Source of the DNA: CAVQBJ01 sp963819075
GTDB taxonomy: Bacteria > Actinomycetota > Thermoleophilia > Solirubrobacterales > Solirubrobacteraceae
Direction of reading: 5' to 3'
DNA: 64,000 nt
NCBI GenBank assembly: GCA_963819075.1
Contig: CAWFUP010000001.1
Coordinates: 620,001-684,000, forward strand
In this document: positions 24,378 through 31,347 of the stretch, piece by piece
Numbering within the stretch: the stretch's first letter is position 1
Layout of the letters: every line of letters starts with the position of its first letter
Made by a program: the position numbers and the translations under genes
The notes under the pieces: model-generated
What the model was told of the DNA's origin: nothing
The model's database searches: none
The model's input: only the letters and a program-made list of their open reading frames with translations

Positions 24378-24628
24378 CTCAGGGCATCGAGCGCGGCACC
24401 GGAATCGAGCGCCTCGCGAACGGCCCGATTCGACTTCAGATCGATCCCCGGCTGGGGGCCGGTGCCTCGGGTGAACACCGGAACCTCGACTGGCTCGGCA
24501 TCCTGGCGTTCGGCCAGCTCGCGCCTGAGCGCATCCTCGATCACCTGTCCGAGCGTCTGGCCGCGCTCGCGGGCGCGCCGCTTGGCCGCCGCGAGCAGGT
24601 GATCATCCAACGCAATTGTGGTGCGCAT
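24374..24628 (-). CDS. VapB-type RHH antitoxin
   Basis: An 84-residue protein, MRTTIALDDHLLAAAKRRAR with GQTLGQVIEDALRREL, i.e. an RHH domain at the N-terminus and a toxin-neutralising tail containing GTGPQPGIDLKSN, typical for this VapB subgroup. Co-translated with the downstream PIN gene. A dyad, GATGCG-N8-CGCATC, begins at its start codon. Confidence 0.9.
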   Translation of the reverse strand: MRTTIALDDHLLAAAKRRARERGQTLGQVIEDALRRELAERQDAEPVEVPVFTRGTGPQPGIDLKSNRAVREALDSGAALDALR

Positions 24629-24648
24629 GATGCGTACACTAGCGCATC
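24629..24648 (-). promoter_or_regulatory. Operator-like dyad GATGCG-N8-CGCATC
   Basis: The dyad immediately precedes the VapB start, with TACACTAG as spacer. It lies where an autorepressing VapB would block transcription. A similar sequence, GATGCGTTAGCG, precedes the related antitoxin relic at 61102. Confidence 0.55.
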
Positions 24649-24682
24649 ACGCGCATCACAAGCGATCGTCGCGGCCGACGGT

Positions 24683-24706
24683 CTCCTTTACGCTATGGTA
24701 AAGGAG
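24683..24706 (+). promoter_or_regulatory. Perfect inverted repeat CTCCTTTAC/GTAAAGGAG at an antitoxin start
   Basis: Nine-base arms are separated by GCTATG. The right arm ends on the first base of the GTG start codon at 24706, so it holds a purine-rich AAAGGAG that overlaps the start rather than preceding it. The internal TATGGT could act as a -10 for a leaderless message. AbrB/MazE-type antitoxins commonly bind such dyads. Confidence 0.6.
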
Positions 24707-24924
24707 TGCCACGAATCTCGAGCAAGAATCAGGTGACGCTGCCGGTTGACGCGCTCGCAAGCGCGGGAATAAGCCCGGGCGACGACGTGAGTATCGAGGC
24801 TGAAGGGCCAGACGTGATCGTCGTGCGTCGCGCGCAGCGAGATGTCGCCTCTGCATTTGGCGTCTTCGACGGCCTCTACGAGCCCGGCTATCTGGACCGG
24901 CTGCGCGCTGAAGAGCGCCCGTGA
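24706..24924 (+). CDS. SpoVT/AbrB-type antitoxin
   Basis: 72 residues from a GTG. The swapped-hairpin domain reads RISSKNQVTLPVDALASAGI and continues PGDDVSIEAEGPDVIVV. The C-terminal segment (FGVFDGLYEPGYLDRLRAE) is the toxin-binding part seen in AbrB antitoxins paired with PIN toxins. The next gene starts inside its stop codon (GTGA). Confidence 0.88.
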   Translation: MPRISSKNQVTLPVDALASAGISPGDDVSIEAEGPDVIVVRRAQRDVASAFGVFDGLYEPGYLDRLRAEERP

Positions 24925-25325
24925 GCGCCTGCGTCCTCGACACCGATGTCGTCATCGCTGCGCTTGATCGATCCGACGCTCACCATCGCGCGGCCGCCGC
25001 GTTGATCGGCGAGCTATCCCGCTCGGGGACGGCCCTCCTGCTGTCGCTGATCAACTACGCAGAGACGCTCGTGCGACCGGCCGAGGACCGGGACACCCTG
25101 CGCATCGCGGTACGCGCGATCGATGGCATGGGTGTGACGCTGGTCGCGCCCACGCCCGCGATCGCTCGTGAGGCGGCGCGCCTACGGGGACTGAAGATCG
25201 GCCTGGCCGACGGGTTCGCTATCGCCACGGCGCAGGCTCGCGATGCCAGCGTGGCGACGTTCGACCGGCGCGTGCGGAGGTCGCTCGAGGCGGCGGGGGT
25301 GGCGCTGGCGCGGGCGGCCGGGTAG
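24921..25325 (+). CDS. PIN-domain toxin (VapC family)
   Basis: A 134-residue PIN protein from a GTG: SACVLDTDVVIAALDRSD gives the first acidic pair, INYAETLVRP the Glu, and KIGLADGFAIATA with VATFDRRVRR the last acidic residues. All four positions look intact. Co-translated with the AbrB-type antitoxin upstream. Confidence 0.9.
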   Translation: MSACVLDTDVVIAALDRSDAHHRAAAALIGELSRSGTALLLSLINYAETLVRPAEDRDTLRIAVRAIDGMGVTLVAPTPAIAREAARLRGLKIGLADGFAIATAQARDASVATFDRRVRRSLEAAGVALARAAG

Positions 25326-25372
25326 GGGTTGTCTCGGGCCGCCAGTTGGTCGTGCGGGCGGTCGGCGGCGTG

Positions 25373-25675
25373 TCAGGGCGTCGCGATCGCGCACTGCGGG
25401 CCGGGAGCGCGGCCGATGCGTTGATCGAGCGTGCCGAGCGTCGCCCCGAGGAATTCGGCGAGCGCGACATAGCTGGCGTCATAGATCGACAGGTTGAGCC
25501 GAAGCTCCCACGCCCGCGTCGCCACGAGCTCATAGGGCCAGTGTTCGATGGCGAGGTCCAGCAGATCGGCATGGGCCTGCGCGGCCTGGTCGGGGCTGAT
25601 CAGCCCGGCCAGCTCGTGGCGGCGCAGGATGTTCGCGGTCTCCATATCGACGAGGCTCGGCGCGGCTAGTCGGCT
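25373..25675 (-). pseudogene. PIN-domain toxin, 5'-truncated, without antitoxin
   Basis: The frame reads SRLAAPSLVDMETANILRR, then LSIYDASYVALAEFLGATL and LGTLDQRIGRAPG, so the second, third and fourth PIN regions are present. The N-terminus, about 35 residues with the first catalytic Asp, is missing. No antitoxin gene lies upstream on this strand; the sequence there is the operator of the adjacent AbrB-PIN module. The truncation was probably caused by arrival of that module. Confidence 0.8.
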
Positions 25676-25716
25676 CCATTGACCGCCGATCCAGCGGAGT
25701 CTGGCCCCGCCTCAGA

Positions 25717-25763
25717 GTGTGGGACATTAGCAAATCGTGGTACGATTCCAATATGTCCCACAC
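25717..25763 (+). promoter_or_regulatory. 11-bp inverted repeat spanning an antitoxin start codon
   Basis: GTGTGGGACAT (25717-25727) and ATGTCCCACAC (25753-25763) are perfect complements 25 bp apart. The right arm contains the ATG of the antitoxin at 25753. A bound repressor, or the same sequence folded in the mRNA, would cover the start codon. Confidence 0.65.
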
Positions 25764-26007
25764 AGAGCACGTCACCATAGGTGATCGCGGCCGGCTCGTC
25801 TTGCCATCGTCCGTCCGCTCAGCCCTCGGGCTCGAGCGTGGCACGCGCATGCTGCTGAGCACCGAGGAAGATGGCTCGCTGCGGCTTCGGCCCTACCGCA
25901 CCGTGGCCGACGAGAGCCGCGGTCTGTTCGCGGACCTCACCGAAGAGGGCTCGCTTGTCGACGAGCTGCTTGCCGACCGTCGCGCCGAAGCCGAGCGCGA
26001 GCAGTAG
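25753..26007 (+). CDS. SpoVT/AbrB-type antitoxin
   Basis: 84 residues from the ATG at 25753 (MSHTEHVTIGDRGRLVLPSS). The frame is open 12 codons further, but the operator dyad argues for this start. The AbrB domain includes VRSALGLERGTRMLLSTEED, and the acidic C-terminus (LTEEGSLVDELLADRRAEA) is likely the toxin-binding part. The PIN gene begins on the base after its TAG. Confidence 0.88.
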   Translation: MSHTEHVTIGDRGRLVLPSSVRSALGLERGTRMLLSTEEDGSLRLRPYRTVADESRGLFADLTEEGSLVDELLADRRAEAEREQ

Positions 26008-26433
26008 ATGCCCGCCGGTAGCGCCCAGCCTGTGCTCGACGCTTCGGCGTTACTGGCCTATCTCGGCAACGAGCCCGGCACCGACGTTGTCGCCGACGCG
26101 ATCGCCGGCGGCGCGACCATCTCCACCGTGAACCTCGGCGAGGCGCTCAGCACGCTCGCAGCCCGTGGCAGCGATCCGGCGGACGTCGCCTCGACCCTCA
26201 CCGACCGGGGCCTGCTCGACGGAGCGATCGCAGTCCAGCCGTTCACCACCAGCGACGCGATCGAGGTCGCCCGCTTGCGCCCGCTCACCCACCCGGCCGG
26301 GCTCTCGCTCGCAGATCGCGCATGCCTCGCGCTCGCGCGCCGGCTCTCCACCCCGGTCCTGACCGCCGACCAGGCCTGGACCGGCCTCACGCTCGACATC
26401 GACGTTCGCTCGATCCGAGATCCCGCGAAGTGA
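26008..26433 (+). CDS. PIN-domain toxin (VapC family)
   Basis: 141 residues: PVLDASALLAYLGNEPG provides the first Asp, STVNLGEALSTLA the Glu, LSLADRACLALARR and VLTADQAWTGL the remaining acidic positions. This is the common actinobacterial VapC type paired with AbrB antitoxins. No lesion is seen. It converges on the large multidomain gene ending at 26474. Confidence 0.9.
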   Translation: MPAGSAQPVLDASALLAYLGNEPGTDVVADAIAGGATISTVNLGEALSTLAARGSDPADVASTLTDRGLLDGAIAVQPFTTSDAIEVARLRPLTHPAGLSLADRACLALARRLSTPVLTADQAWTGLTLDIDVRSIRDPAK

Positions 26434-26473
26434 TCTACGCTGTCGCGTTCATGCGCCACCCGCGCCGACGTCG

Positions 26474-29400
26474 TCAGTCGCTCAGTCCGGTTGTGGTCCA
26501 CCGTTCGAAGACGCCGACCCAGTCTGGTGGCCACGTTCCGTCGCACGGCATCGTTCCGGCCTTGACGCGCTCGAGGATCGCCTCGGCGTTCGCGCGGACG
26601 TCGTCGTAGGACCAGAGATCGAACGCGAACGTCATCGACTTGCGGTCGCGCTCTCGGAACAGTGGCTTGATGTGTAACTCGAAGCTGATCGGCTCACCGG
26701 CTGCCGGGAGCGCGATCGCCTGTGCTGGTTCGGACTCCTCGGGCTCGAGCGCCGAGACGCGTGATCCCGGCGTCGCGTCGCACACCCACTGCCACCTTGG
26801 CATCGGCATCTGCGGCGGTGGCTTCGCGCCCGGCTGCGAGTTCTCCAGGGCGATTCGCGATCCCCACTCGAGGTAGGAGCGAAACGCTGCCTGGAACTCG
26901 GGGTCGGCCGGGAGACCTGCCTCCTGCGCCGAGAGCGCGATCAGCTCAACCCAGCGCGCTCGCTGCTCCTCGCTCAGCCCCTTGCCCAGGTGCTGGGAGA
27001 TCATGCGCTCATAGCCACCGTAGGTCTCGCTGTAGAGCCTTGGCCCGCCGAAGACCTCGCCGAGCCACCGCGCCACCCGCTCAGGATGGTCCGGCGACAT
27101 ATTCGCGAACAGCGTCGCCAGCAGCGGATCCTCCGGCACGTGCTTCTCGTAGAAGGGGCGCGTCATCCGGGTCAGCGCCGGCAGCCCGCCACACCACTCG
27201 AACAGCGACGGGTCGCGAGTGGCATCCAGGACCGGGTCCTTGAAGTCCACGTACCAGTGCATCCCGCTGCAGAACGGCTTGTTCTGGGAATGCCCGCAGC
27301 GGCACAGCGCGTAGTGCTCGAGCGACGATCCGGCCGCGCGCTTGACGGACTCCCCAGCCTGGTCGGTGAGCGGGATCGAGCCGGTGATCCGGTACGGCCC
27401 ATCCTTGCTCACCTCGATGGTCGCCCCTCGAGTGTTATCCCAGTCGACCTGCGCCCGGGCTTCGATGCCGTCGATCGCGTAGCTGAGCGCCCCGGAAGGG
27501 CAATCGCGGACCGCACGGATGATCTCGTCCATCCGCCCGCCGCTCGGCGTCACGAAGGCTCCCTCGGTGTGGAACACGGTGTTCAGCCGGTCCGTGCAGA
27601 AGCCCGAGTGCTGGCAGATCCCGCGGTTGTCGAACACGGTGAGCTGCACCCCGTCGTAAGTGTCGCGCTTGTCGGGCACGCGCTTGGGGTCCTTCCTGTC
27701 GGTGAACCCGACGCGTACGCACGCCGCATCGCAGAGCGGCTTGATCGCCGATTCCCCGCATCGGCACAGCGCCATCTGCGGCCGGGTCGGCAGCTCCTCG
27801 CCGAGCCAGCCGGCGACGCGCGCGGCGTTGGTCACCAGGTACGGGCCGTTGGCCGCGCAGCGGATCTCCGGCGCGCACTCGCCCTGGAGCGCCTGGAGCG
27901 CAGCCAACCGCGCAGCCTGCTCGTCTGGGGGCGACGCCTTCAGCGCGAGATCCTGCAGGGTGGCGGTGGCCTCCATCAGCCGGGTCGCGCCGTCCGCCGG
28001 CCCGGTCCACTTCGCTCTCGCGCGGGTGGCCTTCTGGGCCAGCGCCCACAACGCGTCGGCCAGACCGCCACTGGGCCTGTCGTCCCCGAGTTGCGGGGCG
28101 TCTGTTCGTCGGGTCCGAAGCCGCGTGCCGGTCATGGCCTCGGCGAGTGGACGCAGCGCGCCCTCGACGAGCCGGACAGCGCTCGGTCCGTCTCCCGCTT
28201 GCTCGAGTGCGGCCTGGGCACCATCGAACAGGCTCGTCAGCTGCTTGGCGTCTCGCGTCGCTCCGTCGGCCGCGGCGACCGCCCGAGCCAGCGACGCGGC
28301 CCGCCTGGACAGCGCCTTTGCCGTCGTGCCGTCCGGCCGAGCTGGTCTCGGCTGCGCGTCCGTCGCGAAGCGGCTCCTCGCCCCCCAATCGGCGAAGTGG
28401 GCGGCCAGCGAGTTGGCCACATCGGTCAGTCCCGCTTGCACCGCAGCGAGCTCGCCGGCAACTTCGGCCGGGGCGATCTCCTCGATCAGCCCGCAGAAGC
28501 TCGCGGCGTCGCGGACTCGCTCCTCGAGCAGTGCCCAGGCGGCCTCGCGGTGGGGCATCAGGTAGTCGTTCTCGTAGAACAGCTCGAAGCTGGGCCCGGC
28601 ATTCATTCCGGGGTGGTCGCCGCCGACCGGGAGCCTGGTGATCAGGCTCCCCAGCGGTCTGAGCACTCGCAGCATCAACGCGACCGTGGCGCCGGCGAGC
28701 GTTCCCAGCTGGGCATCGGTCTCCTCGGTGTGCGCGAAGTAGCGCTCGAACATCTGCAACAAGATCTCGTAGCTCACGTTGAACAGATCCCCGCACCTCG
28801 ACGTCACGCGGTCGGCGATCTGGGGCACGGCGTCGTCGTGCTCGCAGCGCCGGACCGTCGCGAACATCACCGGCCGCACGGGGTCGAACTCCGGGCTCGC
28901 GGCGCTCATCTCGCGGTACTCGTCGAGGATCCGCACGAACTGGCCGAAGTGCGCTTGCTCCCAGCGGCCGCGCGCACCCTCGCCCTGCTCGAGGATCGTG
29001 TCGACCGCGCGATGCGCGCTCGCCAGGTCGGTGACGACCACGAGCTCGGGCCAGGTGAAGTTCGCCGGGATGGCCTGCGCGCGAGGCGGGCCGACGAACA
29101 GGTTCGCTTCACCGAACTTCTCGGCGAGACGATCGAAACCGTGCTCGATCGAGCGGTACAGATGACCCACGGTCGCGAAGTCCTGAGGCTGCGGAACGAT
29201 GTCGCGCTCGGCGATCAGCGGCACCGCTTCGTGAACCGGGATGTCGAGGCCCGCGGCGCCCTCGTACTCCATCCCCTCCGGTCGCTCCAGGAAGATGAAA
29301 TGCTGGAGCGCCTGCTCACCGAACGGCACCAGCGTGAGGTTCACCCCGGCCGGGTAGTGATGGGCGGGCGCAGGGAGGTTGGGCCGACCGAAGTGCGGCG

Positions 29401-29731
29401 CCGCGCCGATCGCCGAGAGCAGGTTATGCACGAGCGCGAGGTGGAGCATCTCTTCGGTCGCGACGTGGGAGATCGCGGTGCGCCAGCGGTTCGCCGCAGC
29501 GAGCTCGCCGGTTGTCAGCCCCTCGTCCTCGCGCTGCTTGAGCGAGAACGCCGCGAACAGGTACTGGCACATGATCCCGTGCTCGAGCTCGGCCGCCTCG
29601 CACAGCATGTAGATGAGCGCCTCGCGGTGCTCGATCACGAACGGCGCCTCGGGCGCCGCCTTGCCGCCCCTCGCGGCGAGCACTTCGGCCAGGCGGCCCT
29701 GGCCGGCGCTCTGGCTGCCGACGTCGGTCAC
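26474..29731 (-). CDS. Ferritin-like / CDGSH / Fer4_19 / CDGSH / truncated-globin fusion protein
   Basis: A 1085-residue soluble protein with no signal peptide. Residues 30-270 resemble the ferritin-like domain of VioB/iminophenylpyruvate-dimer-synthase proteins (EAAELEHGIMCQY; ATEEMLHL with E93, E94, H97; EQAHFGQF). Residues 440-640 are an Ala-rich helical linker. Then come a CDGSH motif with C656, C658, C667 and C671 (Cys where His is usual), a Fer4_19 domain (C706, C712, C744), a canonical CDGSH (C810, C812, C821, H825), a group II truncated globin at about 850-965 (proximal His H914) and a 70-residue unknown C-terminus. It should bind di-iron, three Fe-S centres and haem; the reaction is unknown. 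It starts with GTG inside the stop of the HbpS-like gene. Confidence 0.8.
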   Translation of the reverse strand: MTDVGSQSAGQGRLAEVLAARGGKAAPEAPFVIEHREALIYMLCEAAELEHGIMCQYLFAAFSLKQREDEGLTTGELAAANRWRTAISHVATEEMLHLALVHNLLSAIGAAPHFGRPNLPAPAHHYPAGVNLTLVPFGEQALQHFIFLERPEGMEYEGAAGLDIPVHEAVPLIAERDIVPQPQDFATVGHLYRSIEHGFDRLAEKFGEANLFVGPPRAQAIPANFTWPELVVVTDLASAHRAVDTILEQGEGARGRWEQAHFGQFVRILDEYREMSAASPEFDPVRPVMFATVRRCEHDDAVPQIADRVTSRCGDLFNVSYEILLQMFERYFAHTEETDAQLGTLAGATVALMLRVLRPLGSLITRLPVGGDHPGMNAGPSFELFYENDYLMPHREAAWALLEERVRDAASFCGLIEEIAPAEVAGELAAVQAGLTDVANSLAAHFADWGARSRFATDAQPRPARPDGTTAKALSRRAASLARAVAAADGATRDAKQLTSLFDGAQAALEQAGDGPSAVRLVEGALRPLAEAMTGTRLRTRRTDAPQLGDDRPSGGLADALWALAQKATRARAKWTGPADGATRLMEATATLQDLALKASPPDEQAARLAALQALQGECAPEIRCAANGPYLVTNAARVAGWLGEELPTRPQMALCRCGESAIKPLCDAACVRVGFTDRKDPKRVPDKRDTYDGVQLTVFDNRGICQHSGFCTDRLNTVFHTEGAFVTPSGGRMDEIIRAVRDCPSGALSYAIDGIEARAQVDWDNTRGATIEVSKDGPYRITGSIPLTDQAGESVKRAAGSSLEHYALCRCGHSQNKPFCSGMHWYVDFKDPVLDATRDPSLFEWCGGLPALTRMTRPFYEKHVPEDPLLATLFANMSPDHPERVARWLGEVFGGPRLYSETYGGYERMISQHLGKGLSEEQRARWVELIALSAQEAGLPADPEFQAAFRSYLEWGSRIALENSQPGAKPPPQMPMPRWQWVCDATPGSRVSALEPEESEPAQAIALPAAGEPISFELHIKPLFRERDRKSMTFAFDLWSYDDVRANAEAILERVKAGTMPCDGTWPPDWVGVFERWTTTGLSD

Positions 29732-30183
29732 GACAACAGCATCTCAAGTTTGGCGATCGCGGCCTCGGCGATCTGCCGATCCTCGGCGCCGGTCATCGCC
29801 CCCGCTACCCCGATCGCGCCAGCCACGGCTCCACCGGAGATCAGCGGGAGCCCGCCGGCGATCAACGCCAGTCCGGGTCGGGTGGCAAACTCGGCCACCG
29901 CCGCGCCATCGGACTCGATCGCGGCATAGAAGTCGTCCGGTGGCATCCCGATCGATGCCGCGGCATACGCCTTGTTGATCGCGGTCTGAACGCTGACCAG
30001 CGGCGCCCCGTCCATCCGGAGCATCTCCTTGGTGACGCCGGACTCGTCGACCACCACGACCGTCACCGGCACCGACATCGAATTCGCCTCGGCCACGGCC
30101 GCGTCGACCATCACACGCGAGGCCTCGCCGGACATGGTCGGTTGCATCGCAGACGCTGCGCTCGCCGCCGTCACCTGCACCAC
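29728..30183 (-). CDS. HbpS/GlcG-family haem-binding protein
   Basis: A 151-residue protein of the GlcG/HbpS fold: VDAAVAEANSMSVPVTVVVV, MDGAPLVSVQTAINKAYAA, RPGLALIAGGLPLISGGAV and GAIGVAGAMTGAEDRQIAEA are the family's signature blocks. HbpS of Streptomyces binds haem and is a redox sensor; other members are of unknown role. No signal peptide is obvious here. The stop overlaps the GTG start of the multidomain redox protein (GTGA), so the two are co-translated and probably act together. Confidence 0.85.
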   Translation of the reverse strand: MVQVTAASAASAMQPTMSGEASRVMVDAAVAEANSMSVPVTVVVVDESGVTKEMLRMDGAPLVSVQTAINKAYAAASIGMPPDDFYAAIESDGAAVAEFATRPGLALIAGGLPLISGGAVAGAIGVAGAMTGAEDRQIAEAAIAKLEMLLS

Positions 30184-30266
30184 CTCCTCGAGTCGGGCGA
30201 CGAAGAATGCGCCCGAGCGAGCGCGAAGTCCAAGACCAGTTACGCGACGATCAGTAGCCTCCGCCT
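30184..30266. promoter_or_regulatory. Divergent promoter region between the redox operon and lysR
   Basis: An 83-bp spacer between the HbpS-like start (minus) and the LysR start (plus). In LysR systems the regulator usually binds such a shared spacer and controls both directions. No perfect T-N11-A dyad stands out by eye. Confidence 0.5.
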
Positions 30267-31280
30267 ATGGAACGCCTCGACCTTCGCCTCGTCGAGTACT
30301 TCGTCGCGGTCGCCGAGGAGCTCCACTTCGGTCGCGCGGCCGAGCGGTTGCACATCGCCCAGCCATCCTTGAGCCAGCAGATCCGCCGGCTCGAGGCCCA
30401 GCTCGGCGTCTCGCTGCTCGAGCGCAACAGCCGCAACGTCCACCTGACCCCGGCCGGCGCCGTGCTGCTCTTCGAAGGGCGCAAGACGCTCGGTCAGGCG
30501 CAGCGCGCGATCCAAGCCACGCGGGCCGCGGGCGCGCCGCGTGTGACCGTCGGCTTCTACGGGTCAGCGGCCAACGAACTGCTCCCAGACGTACTGCGAG
30601 CGTTCGGCGAGCGCCTCCCATCCATCAACGTGTCCGTTCGCGAGCTGCTGCTCGGAAGCATCGACGACATTCTCGACGGCTCGGTCGACATCGCGTTCAC
30701 ACGACTGCTACCCGGGCAGACCGAGCTCGAAGTCGAGGTCCTCGCCCAGGAACCGCGCGTCGCTGCGCTCGCCACCACCCACCCACTCGCCAGGCGCCAG
30801 TCGCTGACATTCGCGGACCTGTGCGACGAGAGCTTCATCGTCAATCCGGCCGCCAAGCACGAGGGGTCTCCGGCGAGATGGCTCGCCGAACAGCAGCGCA
30901 ACCAGCTCCCCGGACGGGTCGCCGCGAGCGCCACGAGCCTTCAGGAGATCCTCGCGCTGGTGGCCGCCGGCCGCGGCGTCTGCCTCCTCCCCGCAGCCGT
31001 TGTAGACCACTACCCGCGCGCGGGCGTCACCTACGTCCCGGTCACCAACGCCGATCCCGCGGTTGTCTCCCTCGCCTGGCGACGCGGCCCCATCGGCCCC
31101 GCAGTGGAAGCGTTCATCGAGACATCGCGGCAAGTCGCCGCCAATAAGCCAGGCGCTGACGCGAACGGCTTGACACGCCCGGACGGAACGGAGGATCATG
31201 CTGATCTCGGGACCGGAGGAACGCGAGATGCGGTTCCGGCGCTGCGCCTATGTCGGACGGCGATCGGGAAACTCAGCTAG
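30267..31280 (+). CDS. LysR-family transcriptional regulator
   Basis: A 337-residue LysR protein. The winged helix is RLVEYFVAVAEELHFGRAAE then LHIAQPSLSQQIRRLEAQLG, followed by the linker helix and a periplasmic-binding-type effector domain (RVTVGFYGSAANELLPDVLR; VAAGRGVCLLPAAVV). It is divergent from the haem/Fe-S operon and is followed by an MFS exporter, so it probably regulates one or both. The last 40 residues are poorly conserved in look (Asp/Gly/Thr-rich), extending past the usual 300 residues. Confidence 0.88.
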   Translation: MERLDLRLVEYFVAVAEELHFGRAAERLHIAQPSLSQQIRRLEAQLGVSLLERNSRNVHLTPAGAVLLFEGRKTLGQAQRAIQATRAAGAPRVTVGFYGSAANELLPDVLRAFGERLPSINVSVRELLLGSIDDILDGSVDIAFTRLLPGQTELEVEVLAQEPRVAALATTHPLARRQSLTFADLCDESFIVNPAAKHEGSPARWLAEQQRNQLPGRVAASATSLQEILALVAAGRGVCLLPAAVVDHYPRAGVTYVPVTNADPAVVSLAWRRGPIGPAVEAFIETSRQVAANKPGADANGLTRPDGTEDHADLGTGGTRDAVPALRLCRTAIGKLS

Positions 31281-31347
31281 TAGCGCGCGATGGGGCACGT
31301 CGTGGCCCGTACCGGGGCGCGGCGCCGATCGGAACGCGACCGATCTG

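Noticed and set aside
26990..29929. A 979-codon open frame on the plus strand opposite the multidomain redox gene
   Set aside because: Its translation is Arg/Gly/His-rich without any domain, while the minus strand gives a chain of known domains. It is a GC-rich antisense shadow.
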